A stretch of DNA of 64,000 nucleotides from Flavobacterium jumunjinense. GTDB lineage: Bacteria > Bacteroidota > Bacteroidia > Flavobacteriales > Flavobacteriaceae. The DNA lies in NCBI RefSeq assembly GCF_021650975.2, contig NZ_CP091285.1, forward strand, positions 2,542,001 to 2,606,000. The letters are read 5' to 3'. The position numbers and the translations under genes are program-made. Under the pieces are notes generated by a model. The model was not told where the DNA came from, ran no database searches, and was given only the letters and a program-made list of their open reading frames with translations. Below are positions 1 through 9,069 of this stretch, piece by piece. Every line of letters begins with the position of its first letter. Position 1 is the first letter of the stretch.

Positions 1-690
1 CATGTATAATGGAATGTCTAAACTATTATGGTGTGTAATAAACGGTCTTGCAGCCGCTCCACCTGGAATAGATTGTAAAACAGGAGTTTCAACTTCCATA
101 TAACCAGCTTCGTTAAAAAACGAACGCATGGCATTAAATAATTTTGTTCTTTTTATAAAAACTTCTTTCACTTGTGGGTTTACAACCAAATCAACGTAAC
201 GCATTCTGTATCGTAATTCAGCATCAACAAAAGCATCAAATACATTTCCATCTACATCAGTTCTAGGTAATGGCAAAGGACGTAGCGTTTTACTTAAAAA
301 AGTAAATTTATCCACACGAATACATTTTGCACCTACTTTTGTAGTAAATAATTCACCTTCAACACCTATAAAGTCACCTAAGTCAGTTAATTTTTTAAAA
401 ACCTGATTGTAAAGTGTTTTATCTTCATCTGGACAAATGACATCTCTATTTAAATACAGCTGAATTCTTCCTTCGCCATCTTGTAACTCTGCAAAAGCAG
501 CCTTACCTTGATCACGAACACTCATTAATCTTCCAGCAACAATAACGCGTTTACTTTCTTCGAACTTTTCCTTTATCTGTTTCGATGTATGATTTACAGG
601 GAATAAATCTGCAGGATAAGGGTTAATACCAAGGTCACGCAAAGCTTTAAGCTTTTCTCTTCTAATGATTTCTTGTTCTGAAAGTTGCAT
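1..690 (-). CDS. lysS: Lysyl-tRNA synthetase, class II (N-terminal 230 residues)
   Basis: Charges tRNA-Lys with lysine in the cytoplasm. The reverse strand is open from the ATG at 688-690 to the window edge. The visible part begins MQLSEQEIIRREKLKALRDL and contains the anticodon-binding OB fold (about residues 50-150, with VIVAGRLMSVRDQGKAAFAE) followed by the start of the class II catalytic core (RYVDLVVNPQ, then VETPVLQSIPGGAAARPF near residue 215). The C-terminal catalytic motifs lie outside the window. It diverges from lipB with a 240-bp spacer. The family identification is secure from these motifs. Confidence 0.95.
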   Translation of the reverse strand, partial: MQLSEQEIIRREKLKALRDLGINPYPADLFPVNHTSKQIKEKFEESKRVIVAGRLMSVRDQGKAAFAELQDGEGRIQLYLNRDVICPDEDKTLYNQVFKKLTDLGDFIGVEGELFTTKVGAKCIRVDKFTFLSKTLRPLPLPRTDVDGNVFDAFVDAELRYRMRYVDLVVNPQVKEVFIKRTKLFNAMRSFFNEAGYMEVETPVLQSIPGGAAARPFITHHNSLDIPLYM

Positions 691-797
691 AATTATTAAT
701 AAATTGTATTTAAGTTCGCAAAGATAAGTCATTGCAATGTATCAAGCAATCTTTTGTAATTATTTTGAAGCGAAAGCTTAAGGCATCTCGACTAAAC

Positions 798-882
798 CAT
801 TTTCCTGCCATGCACTTTATCTTTTTTGTTCCGAATAGTTTTATTGAAAGACAAAAAAGGATGTCGTTTCTGTCAGGGCTAT
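798..882 (+). repeat. Structured interspersed repeat, copy A
   Basis: An intergenic element of about 85 bp. Its outer arms CCTG (804-807) and CAGG (874-877) can pair, and an inner arm ATCTTTTTTGT pairs with ACAAAAAAGGAT. It ends in GTCGTTTCTGTCAGGGCTAT. Two diverged relatives lie at 11025-11092 and 21381-21456, with compensating changes in the stems. This suggests a small structured RNA or a mobile hairpin family. Strand is assigned only by analogy between copies. Confidence 0.55.
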
Positions 883-930
883 AAGTGAACTATTTGTATA
901 TTTGTATTATTAATATTCAATACATTATTT

Positions 931-1650
931 GTGACTCAAAATAAAAAAGTTCAACTACAAGACTTAGGTAATAGAGATTATAAAGAAATTTGGGATTATC
1001 AAGAAGCACTTTTTAAAGGTGTGGTTGATGTAAAAATTGCAAACCGAAGAGAGGACGCAAATCAAGAAACGCCTAATTATTTCCTTTTTGTAGAGCATCC
1101 ACATGTTTATACATTAGGGAAAAGTGGAGATTTATCTAATCTATTGCTTTCGGAAAAACAATTAGAAGCAAAAGCAGCTACATTTTATAAAATAAATAGA
1201 GGCGGAGATATAACTTATCATGGTCCTGGGCAAATTGTGGGTTATCCTATTTTTGATTTAGAAAACTTTTTTACAGATATTCATAAGTACTTGCGTTTTC
1301 TAGAAGAGGCAATTATCCTTATGTTAGCAGAATATGGAGTAATTGGTACGCGTAGTGAAGGAGAAACTGGAGTATGGTTAGGAGTTGGTACTCCATTTGC
1401 AAGGAAAATTTGTGCAATGGGTGTTCGTGCTAGTCGCTGGGTAACAATGCATGGTTTTGCTTTAAATGTGAATGCAGATTTAGGTTATTTTGATAATATC
1501 ATACCTTGCGGAATAAAAGGAAAGGCCGTTACCTCAATGCATGCAGAATTAAATAAGCAAATTGATGAGACAGAGGTGAAAAATAAAATAATAAAACATT
1601 TGTCATTTTTATTTGAAGCAGAGTTTGTAGATCTACAAGTCAAGGCTTAG
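931..1650 (+). CDS. lipB: Lipoyl(octanoyl) transferase
   Basis: Transfers octanoyl groups from acyl carrier protein to lipoyl domains of 2-oxoacid dehydrogenases and the glycine cleavage H protein, the first step of lipoate synthesis. The 239-residue protein has the family signature [18 protein letters not shown] (about 90-107). It also has the catalytic lysine in ARKICAMGV (K159) and the acyl-accepting cysteine in IIPCGI (C193). The start is GTG at 931; no better in-frame ATG precedes the conserved region. The 3' end overlaps the convergent rnhB gene by 18 bp, a tail-to-tail overlap. Confidence 0.95.
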   Translation: MTQNKKVQLQDLGNRDYKEIWDYQEALFKGVVDVKIANRREDANQETPNYFLFVEHPHVYTLGKSGDLSNLLLSEKQLEAKAATFYKINRGGDITYHGPGQIVGYPIFDLENFFTDIHKYLRFLEEAIILMLAEYGVIGTRSEGETGVWLGVGTPFARKICAMGVRASRWVTMHGFALNVNADLGYFDNIIPCGIKGKAVTSMHAELNKQIDETEVKNKIIKHLSFLFEAEFVDLQVKA

Positions 1651-2292
1651 TTGATCGGGAAGTAATTTAAAACTCATTCTGTGGTATTTTGTTGGGCCAT
1701 ATTTTTTTATGGCCTCACGATGTTCCTTTGTTGGGTAGCCTTTGTTTTTTTTCCAATTATACATAGGGAATTCTTCATGAATTTTATCCATATACTCGTC
1801 TCTGTATGTTTTAGCTAAAACAGAAGCAGCGGCTATACTTAAAAATTTGGCATCACCTTTAATGATGCTTTCATTGGGTATTTTTTTTAATAACTCAATT
1901 TCTTTAGTAGAAAACACCTTTCCTTCTTTATTTTTTATTCCTAATTTAGAGAAAATAGCTCTATTTCCATCTACAATTATAAAATTCGGAGTTGGATTTA
2001 ATTTTAAAACACATTCTTGCATTGCTTTCATCGAAGCATTTAAGATGTTTAATTCGTCAATCTCCTTGTTAAATATATGTGTGTGTGAAAAAGAGATAGC
2101 GTTTTCTTCAATCTCGGGTCTTAATTTAAATCTTTTAACTTCCGATAACTGTTTAGAGTCGTTAAGTATAATTGATTTGTAGTTAAAAGGTAATATTACA
2201 GCAGCAGCAGTTACTGGCCCTGCAAGACAACCTCTTCCAGCTTCGTCAGTGCCACATTCAAAATCGAAACTTGTGAAACGATTGATTAACAT
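1633..2292 (-). CDS. rnhB: Ribonuclease HII
   Basis: Removes ribonucleotides and RNA primers from RNA-DNA hybrids. The 219-residue length is typical. The metal-binding residues are visible: D16 and E17 in DEAGRG, D108 in IIVDGN, and D165 in [12 protein letters not shown]. It is transcribed toward lipB and overlaps its end. The upstream region (2293-2408) is shared with the divergently transcribed protease gene. Confidence 0.96.
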   Translation of the reverse strand: MLINRFTSFDFECGTDEAGRGCLAGPVTAAAVILPFNYKSIILNDSKQLSEVKRFKLRPEIEENAISFSHTHIFNKEIDELNILNASMKAMQECVLKLNPTPNFIIVDGNRAIFSKLGIKNKEGKVFSTKEIELLKKIPNESIIKGDAKFLSIAAASVLAKTYRDEYMDKIHEEFPMYNWKKNKGYPTKEHREAIKKYGPTKYHRMSFKLLPDQLSLDL

Positions 2293-2408
2293 TTTTTATT
2301 GCAAAAATATAATTTTGACGCAACTTAATTCCTTTTTTAGCATCTTTAATGTATAATATTTGTATTTATTATGTATTAATTGGTTATTTTTGTTGAAAAT
2401 TATTATTT

Positions 2409-4295
2409 ATGAGTAAAAAATTATTATTGTTATTACTATTTAGTTTGTCAGTCATAGGTCAAACAATAGAGGAGAGAGAACTTATTGTTAAAGATTATGA
2501 CAAGGATAAATTAAAAGAGTTAAGTCTTTCGTACAATCAATTGTATGTTAAAGGTAAAGAGGATGCTATTCAAAAAGCGAAAGAAATGAATCTTCCATTG
2601 ACTTATGTGGATGAAAAAGGTTTTTTTGCTGAGTTAATGTATTTTGAAGGAGATCGCCCTGTGTATTATAGAACTACAAATGCTGGTGCGGCAATAACGA
2701 CTAAAGCGAATAGATTAAACAGCGGAGGCTCGTTAGGATTGAATCTTAATGGTCAAAATATGATAGTTGGTATTTGGGACGGTGGAGCTATAAGAGCTAC
2801 ACATCAAGATTTAGTTGGTAGAGTAGTTCAAAAAGACGGTGCTGTTTTTACGACTTCCTCAAACGAAACTGCTCATGCAACCCATGTTTCTGGTACAATG
2901 ATGGCTTCAGGTTTTGGAGGCTTAAGTAGAAGAGGGATTGCGTATGAGTCAACTTTGTGGGCAAATACTTGGGGAAGTGATTTGTCAGAAGCTACTACAC
3001 AAGCAGCAGAAGGGCTGTTGCTATCTAATCATTCATATGGGGCTATTGCCGAGGATCTTAGTTTATGGCAATTTGGAGCTTATGATGCAACATCAGTAGC
3101 TTGGGATAATATTATGTATAATGCACCTTATTATCAAGTGGTTTTTGCTGCTGGAAATGACAGGGATAGTTATCAAACTTTAAATCCAACTAAAAATGGT
3201 GGGGATTTATTAACGAGAGCTGGTGTTTCTAAAAATGTTTTGGTAGTAGGAGCAGTTAATCAGGTTGATAATTATACTGGTCCAAGTTCAGTAGTAATGA
3301 GTGATTTTAGTAACTGGGGACCTACAGATGATAAGAGAATAAAGCCAGATATTTGTGCAAAAGGGGTAGGTGTTACATCTACAACGTCAAGTGCGGATGA
3401 TGCATATTCTACTTTGAACGGTACTTCTATGGCAGCGCCAGGTGTAACTTCTTCTTTGTTATTGTTGCAGCAATATTATAACCAATTAAATGCAAATTAT
3501 ATGAGATCAGCTACGTTAAGAGCGTTATTGATTCATTCTGCGGATGAGGCGGGAACTAATCCGGGGCCTGATTTTAAATTTGGATGGGGGCTAATGAATT
3601 CAGAAAGAGCTGCGCAGCTAATTTCAAAGAATTCTGCTGGTCAAACTGTAAATGGAGCAATAATTAGAGAGTTTGATTTAGCAAATGGTGCTACGTATAC
3701 AATGGATGTTACTGCAAATGGATCTGCTCCTTTAGTTGTGACTATGGCATGGACAGACCCTGCTGGAACACCAAATTCAAATGGGACTAATGATGATGCA
3801 ACAATAAAATTGGTTAATGATTTAGATATTAAAGTGGTGAAAAATGGGGTTTCTTCCTATCCTTGGGTATTGTTTAACGGGAATGTTGTTTTGCAATCTC
3901 TTAATAATAAAGACAATGTTGAGAAGATTGAGGTAAACAACCCGTCAGGGACTTATCAAATTCAAATTTCTCATAAAGGGACTTTACAAGGAGGTAATCA
4001 GCAATATTCATTAGTAGTTTCGGGTATTAACTCTACTTTAAGTACTCAAAGTTTTGAGCTTGGTTCTGTAGTTGCGTTTCCTAATCCGACTACTGGTTAT
4101 TTAAATATTGACTCTAAAGGTTTGGAAATAAAAATCTTAGAGTTGTATGATATGACGGGTAGAAAAGTTAAAGATATAAAAGGAAACTATAATAATACGA
4201 TTTCTGTAGACATGACAGATTTTGAAAAAGGAGTTTATATGTTAAAAATATCAGATGGAGAGAGTTCGAAAATAAAAAATATTATTAAAAATTAA
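2409..4295 (+). CDS. Secreted S8 (subtilisin-like) serine protease with T9SS sorting tail
   Basis: Predicted extracellular peptidase of 628 residues. A signal peptide covers about residues 1-18. The catalytic triad is Asp124 in VGIWDGG, His156 in ETAHATHVSGTM and Ser340 in NGTSMAAP. A beta-rich domain (about 410-545) follows the catalytic domain. The last 75 residues form a type A type IX secretion sorting domain (FPNPTTGYLNI, LYDMTGRKV, KGVYMLKIS), which directs export through the outer membrane and attachment or release. It precedes a SusC/SusD pair, but the 80-bp spacer carries a separate promoter-like TATGTTTG, so co-transcription is uncertain. Substrate unknown. Confidence 0.93.
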   Translation: MSKKLLLLLLFSLSVIGQTIEERELIVKDYDKDKLKELSLSYNQLYVKGKEDAIQKAKEMNLPLTYVDEKGFFAELMYFEGDRPVYYRTTNAGAAITTKANRLNSGGSLGLNLNGQNMIVGIWDGGAIRATHQDLVGRVVQKDGAVFTTSSNETAHATHVSGTMMASGFGGLSRRGIAYESTLWANTWGSDLSEATTQAAEGLLLSNHSYGAIAEDLSLWQFGAYDATSVAWDNIMYNAPYYQVVFAAGNDRDSYQTLNPTKNGGDLLTRAGVSKNVLVVGAVNQVDNYTGPSSVVMSDFSNWGPTDDKRIKPDICAKGVGVTSTTSSADDAYSTLNGTSMAAPGVTSSLLLLQQYYNQLNANYMRSATLRALLIHSADEAGTNPGPDFKFGWGLMNSERAAQLISKNSAGQTVNGAIIREFDLANGATYTMDVTANGSAPLVVTMAWTDPAGTPNSNGTNDDATIKLVNDLDIKVVKNGVSSYPWVLFNGNVVLQSLNNKDNVEKIEVNNPSGTYQIQISHKGTLQGGNQQYSLVVSGINSTLSTQSFELGSVVAFPNPTTGYLNIDSKGLEIKILELYDMTGRKVKDIKGNYNNTISVDMTDFEKGVYMLKISDGESSKIKNIIKN

Positions 4296-4375
4296 TATTT
4301 TTTAACATGGATTTTTTTAAATCTGCTTTTTTTTTGATATGTTTGCTATAATAAAATTAACCAAATACAAATATT

Positions 4376-7300
4376 ATGAAATTAAATTTTAAATTGATTT
4401 GTTTTCTATTTGTGCTCTTAATGAACGGTGTTTCATTTGCGCAAGTAAAAACTATTTCTGGTATTGTTTCTGATAGTCAGGGTCCTCTTCCTGGTGCGTC
4501 GGTAACAGTTTCTGGAACACAAAAAGGTGTTATTACTAATTTTGATGGAGGTTTTGAAATCAGTGCTACTGTTGGTGATGAATTAACTTTCAGTTACTTA
4601 GGTTACAAAAGCAGAGTAGTGGCAGTAGGGGCAAGTAAAACAATTAATGTGACTTTACAAGAGGATGTTGTAATAGCAAATGAAGTTGTTGTTAGTGGTT
4701 ACCAAGTTAAGAAAAAAGAGGATATTACTGGGTCATATTCAGTTATCACAAGAGAAGACTTAGGAGATCAGAAAGTAACTACTATTGGAGAGGCTTTAGT
4801 AGGAGTTGCGGGTGTTCAGGTTGTTAATAACTCAGGGCAACCAGGTTCAAATCCTACAATTCGTTTAAGAGGTCCTGCTTCTTTAAATGGAAATTTGAAT
4901 CCACTTATTATATTAGATGGAGCTGAGTATAGAGGGAATTTAAATACAATTAACTTTGATGATTTACAAAGTCAAACTGTACTTAAAGATGCTGATGCTG
5001 TTGCTATTTATGGAAATAGAGGAGCAAGAGGAGTTATTGTATTGACAACTAAAAAAGGTAAAAACAAAAATGGCTCAGGTCAATTTAGTTTTGCTACTTC
5101 TTACGGTATTTCAGATAAAGCAATGAAAGAATATGATTATGTAGATGCAACTCAAATGATGCAATTAATATGGAAAGCATCTAGAAATTCATTTATTAAT
5201 GGAGGTTTGGATCAGGCAACTGCTTCAAACTTAGCATCAACTACTTTGACAGGTCAAACAGGAGGGTACAATCCTTTCAATGTTGCTCAGCCAATTGATA
5301 ACAACGGAAATGTTGTTGCAGGAGCAGAATTGTTATATGATACTGATTGGTATGATTTAGTTACTCAAAAAGCATTCAGACAAGATGTTAATTTATCTTA
5401 CAGTGGTAATACTGATAAAACTAATTATTTTCTTTCTGGAAACTTCTTAGATCAAGATGGTATAATGTTAAACTCTAAATTTAAAAGGGTAAGTGGGAGA
5501 TTCAATCTAGAAACAGAAGCTAAAAAATGGTTAAAAGTTGGTTTTGTAGGAGGTTTCTCTGATTCATTTTCAAATGTACCAACACAAGGTGATAATGCAT
5601 TTTCGAATAATCTAGCGTTTACTCGTTCTGTATCTAATATATATCCTGTTTATACTCGTTCAGTTGTTGATGGTTCTTTAGTTTTAGATGGTAATGGAGA
5701 ACCTATTTATGATTGGGGTGATGGTGCTAATGGTGGTGGAACTAGAGGTTTTTACTCACCTTATAGTCCTCTTTTTATAGCAAATAACAATTTAAATAAA
5801 TACGATAGAACAAGTTTTGATATAGCACCATATATTGAAATAAGTTTTGCAAAAGATTTAAAATTAAAATCTCAGTATTCATATAACTTCTATTTAATTG
5901 AAGGTAATACTTATCAAGATCCTCGTTTTGGTTCTGGTACTGCTGTTAACGGTAGAAGTACTAAGGATAGAGATGTTACACAGTCTTTTACTTGGTTTAA
6001 TACATTATCATATAATAAGACTTTAGCTGAAAAGCATAAAATCTCTTTATTAGCAGGTCAAGAAATGTATGATACTACATTTAAATCTATGAATGCTTCT
6101 GGTACTGGTTTTCCTTTAGCAGGATTAGATGAATTAGATTTAGCAACTACACCTGCAAGTGTAGGTTCTTTAACACTTCAAAATAGATTATTTAGTTTCT
6201 TTGGTAGAGGAGATTATAGTTTTGATAGAAGATATGCAATTAGTGGAACTTTTAGACGTGATGCTTCATCAAGGTTTATTGGTGATAATAGATGGGTGAA
6301 CAGTTGGTCTGTTGGAGGTTCTTGGACACTAACAAATGAGAGTTTCTTAGAAGGAATAAATAACTTGGATTTAATTAAAATTAGAGCGAGTTATGGTTTA
6401 GTGCCAAATGAAGATATTGGTAGCTCATCACAGTTCTTATTTCCTTATTTTGGAGCTAATGGAAATGGGGATGGAGGGGATATTATGACTTCAAGTGGTT
6501 TAGTTCCTACTAGAAATTCTAACCCAAATTTAACTTGGGAAGTGCATAAGAAAACAAATATTGGTTTAGATTTTGGATTCTTTAAAAATAGAATTAATGG
6601 ATCTTTTGAATATTATAATAATAAAATCACTGACTTAATCTATAGAGAGTTTTTACCGCCTTCTGAGAATGGTGGGTTACCAACTTGGGTTAATTCCGCT
6701 TCTATGACAAATAAAGGTTGGGAGTTAGAAATTAACTCAGTAAATGTGAGTAATGATAATTTTTCTTGGAATTCTAGTTTTTCAATTTCAAGTGTGAAAA
6801 ACAATATCGATTATATTAAGGCACCTAATTTAACAGGTACTTTTAACTGGGATACTGGTCATGATAGATATGAATTTTACATGCAAGAATGGGCAGGCGT
6901 AGATTCTGCAACTGGAGCGCCTTTATGGTACCAAGATGTTTTAGATGTTAATGGTAATGTTACTGGTCAAACTACGACTTCAACTTATGCTAATGCAACA
7001 AGATACTACACTGGTAAATCTGCTTTACCTGATTTTGATGGTCGTTTTGCAAATATGTTCAAATACAAAAATTTTGATTTGAATATTGTAATGGCATACC
7101 GTTTTGGTAATTATATATATAATGGTGATTATGCTGGTTTAATGCATGGTTTTCACGGTTCTAACCCAGGATCTCAATTACACCCAAATATTTATGATGC
7201 TTGGGAACAGCCTGGAGATGTAACAGATGTACCATTGTTATCTTTAGATAATGATCAATCAAACTCTAGATCTACTAGATGGTTACAAAAAGGAGATTTT

Positions 7301-7519
7301 GTTCGTTTAAGAACTGTTTCTTTAGGATATTCTTTGGATAGAAAAATATTAGATAAAGCAAACATAGCTTCAATGCGTTTATATGTTTCTGCGGATAATT
7401 ATTTTACTTGGAAAAAAGAGGATAACATTGATGATCCAGAACAATCTTATGATGGTCAAACGAGTGATAATACTACAATGTTAAAAACATTAACTTTTGG
7501 TATTAACGTTAAACTTTAA
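4376..7519 (+). CDS. SusC/RagA-family TonB-linked outer membrane protein
   Basis: Outer-membrane nutrient importer of 1047 residues. In order: signal peptide (1-23, ending VSFAQ), a carboxypeptidase-regulatory-like domain (about 24-105, ISGIVSDSQGPLPGASVTV), a TonB-box-like stretch (NEVVVSGYQVKK), a plug domain with the hallmark PTIRLRGPASLNGNLNPLI and VLKDADAVAIYGNRGARGV, and a 22-strand barrel ending in TFGINVKL. The SusD partner starts 12 bp downstream. No glycoside hydrolase or sensor is adjacent; a peptide substrate is a possibility given the upstream protease, but that is inference. Confidence 0.95.
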   Translation: MKLNFKLICFLFVLLMNGVSFAQVKTISGIVSDSQGPLPGASVTVSGTQKGVITNFDGGFEISATVGDELTFSYLGYKSRVVAVGASKTINVTLQEDVVIANEVVVSGYQVKKKEDITGSYSVITREDLGDQKVTTIGEALVGVAGVQVVNNSGQPGSNPTIRLRGPASLNGNLNPLIILDGAEYRGNLNTINFDDLQSQTVLKDADAVAIYGNRGARGVIVLTTKKGKNKNGSGQFSFATSYGISDKAMKEYDYVDATQMMQLIWKASRNSFINGGLDQATASNLASTTLTGQTGGYNPFNVAQPIDNNGNVVAGAELLYDTDWYDLVTQKAFRQDVNLSYSGNTDKTNYFLSGNFLDQDGIMLNSKFKRVSGRFNLETEAKKWLKVGFVGGFSDSFSNVPTQGDNAFSNNLAFTRSVSNIYPVYTRSVVDGSLVLDGNGEPIYDWGDGANGGGTRGFYSPYSPLFIANNNLNKYDRTSFDIAPYIEISFAKDLKLKSQYSYNFYLIEGNTYQDPRFGSGTAVNGRSTKDRDVTQSFTWFNTLSYNKTLAEKHKISLLAGQEMYDTTFKSMNASGTGFPLAGLDELDLATTPASVGSLTLQNRLFSFFGRGDYSFDRRYAISGTFRRDASSRFIGDNRWVNSWSVGGSWTLTNESFLEGINNLDLIKIRASYGLVPNEDIGSSSQFLFPYFGANGNGDGGDIMTSSGLVPTRNSNPNLTWEVHKKTNIGLDFGFFKNRINGSFEYYNNKITDLIYREFLPPSENGGLPTWVNSASMTNKGWELEINSVNVSNDNFSWNSSFSISSVKNNIDYIKAPNLTGTFNWDTGHDRYEFYMQEWAGVDSATGAPLWYQDVLDVNGNVTGQTTTSTYANATRYYTGKSALPDFDGRFANMFKYKNFDLNIVMAYRFGNYIYNGDYAGLMHGFHGSNPGSQLHPNIYDAWEQPGDVTDVPLLSLDNDQSNSRSTRWLQKGDFVRLRTVSLGYSLDRKILDKANIASMRLYVSADNYFTWKKEDNIDDPEQSYDGQTSDNTTMLKTLTFGINVKL

Positions 7520-7531
7520 AAAAAAAATATT

Positions 7532-8983
7532 ATGAAAAGAATTTTTTATAGCTTTATATTTTTGGTAATTGCTTCACTTGCCTTTGTGTCTTGTGATGTA
7601 GAGAGTTACCTAAGTGAGCCACAACCTACTGATGAGGTTGCTGGTAGTGTAGTTACACCTGAATTAGCGCTGGTAGGTATGTATGGGGCATACAGAGATT
7701 TCTATGGAGGAGCGCATGATGTTGCAACTTCTAAGTCTTTTGATTTAGGATCAGAGGTTATGGGTAGAGATTTACAAGTTCCAGATTTTAACTGGTATAT
7801 TTTTGAACACAGATGGGATGTAGTTGCTAGCGCAAACGCTAGAAGAAATGTTTACATTTGGGAGATGTTTTACAAATTAGTTTTTCATGCTAATAATGTA
7901 ATGTATGTTTTAGATATTAATTCTGATGGAATGAGTCAGGATAGAATTGATGCATATAGAGGTCAGGCTTTGAGTATGAGAGCTTTAGCTTTTTATAATT
8001 TAGTTCGTACTTTTCAATTTACGTATGCCAAAAACCCTAATTTACCTGGAATTCCTTTAGATTTGTCTGTTGCTGATGCAGTGGGTAAGCCAAGGGGTAC
8101 TGTACAACAAGTTTATGATCAAATCTATTCTGACTTAAATGAAGCAATTTCTTTATTGGGGACAAATAGGTTTGGGGATAAGTATAGAGTGAATGTTAAT
8201 GTTGCTAAAGGTATCTTTGCAAGAGTTGCATTAGAAAAACAAGATTATACAAGAGCACAACAAATGGCTGCTGATGCTCAAGTTGGTTTTCCTTTAATGG
8301 ATAATACAACATATGTTGCTGGATTTAATGATTATAACAATGCAGAATGGTTATGGGGATTCCCTTTTATAGCTAGTGAAAATTGGGGATTTGCATCTTT
8401 CTATTCATTTATTGATCATGATAGAGCTGCAGGTTATAAAGATATTTTTATAAACTCTGATTTTTATAATTTATTTGGAGCAAATGATATTCGTAGATCT
8501 TTAATCGTAACAACAGGACAAACTTTAGCTTCTGGTAAAATGTACAGAACTAGAAAATTTAGAGATGTTTCTGATTTGACTGGAAATCTTGTTTGTATGA
8601 GAGCTTCAGAAATGAAGTTAATCGAAATCGAAGCGAAAGCACATTCAAATTTAGTTGGAGCTAAACAAGATTTATTGACTTTCCAATTACTAAGAGATCC
8701 AGATGCTGTTTTATCAACGGCAGCAGACTTAAATACTTTTATTGATGAAGTATTAGTTGAAAGAAGAAAAGAATTGTACGGCGAGATTGGTGTTGACTTT
8801 TATGATATGAAGAGACATCAAAAATCGATGCAAAGAGTTGGTAATGCAACTCGTGCTGTAGTTGGTTATGGAATTTTTGATGTAGTTCCTGCAACTTCAA
8901 ATAATTGGAATATGTTAATTCCTCAGAGAGAAATTGATTTAAATCCAAATATTAGTCAATCAGATCAAAATCCTGTTGATTAA
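7532..8983 (+). CDS. SusD/RagB-family nutrient-binding lipoprotein
   Basis: Surface lipoprotein forming the lid of the adjacent SusC channel. A 483-residue protein with a lipobox ending at Cys21 (SLAFVSCDVES). The helical SusD N-domain carries family patterns (RGQALSMRALAFYNLVRTF, about 145-165). The C-terminal half contains LVCMRASEMKLIEIEAKAH and VLVERRKELYGEIGVDFYDMKR, both typical of SusD proteins. It forms an operon with the SusC gene and is followed by a strong intrinsic terminator. Ligand not predictable. Confidence 0.94.
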   Translation: MKRIFYSFIFLVIASLAFVSCDVESYLSEPQPTDEVAGSVVTPELALVGMYGAYRDFYGGAHDVATSKSFDLGSEVMGRDLQVPDFNWYIFEHRWDVVASANARRNVYIWEMFYKLVFHANNVMYVLDINSDGMSQDRIDAYRGQALSMRALAFYNLVRTFQFTYAKNPNLPGIPLDLSVADAVGKPRGTVQQVYDQIYSDLNEAISLLGTNRFGDKYRVNVNVAKGIFARVALEKQDYTRAQQMAADAQVGFPLMDNTTYVAGFNDYNNAEWLWGFPFIASENWGFASFYSFIDHDRAAGYKDIFINSDFYNLFGANDIRRSLIVTTGQTLASGKMYRTRKFRDVSDLTGNLVCMRASEMKLIEIEAKAHSNLVGAKQDLLTFQLLRDPDAVLSTAADLNTFIDEVLVERRKELYGEIGVDFYDMKRHQKSMQRVGNATRAVVGYGIFDVVPATSNNWNMLIPQREIDLNPNISQSDQNPVD

Positions 8984-8998
8984 TTTTATCAAATATTT

Positions 8999-9027
8999 AA
9001 GACCTACAGAAATGTAGGTCTTTTTTT
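8999..9027 (+). terminator. Intrinsic terminator after susD-like gene
   Basis: AAGACCTACA (8999-9008) pairs with TGTAGGTCTT (9013-9022) over a 4-nt loop and is followed by a run of seven T. It closes the SusC/SusD operon. Confidence 0.9.
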
Positions 9028-9069
9028 ATTCCCTAAATTCTCATTACATTTGCTCATATTTACTATGTA

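Noticed and set aside
1847..2182. 111-codon plus-strand frame
   Set aside because: Antisense to rnhB, whose catalytic motifs are intact.
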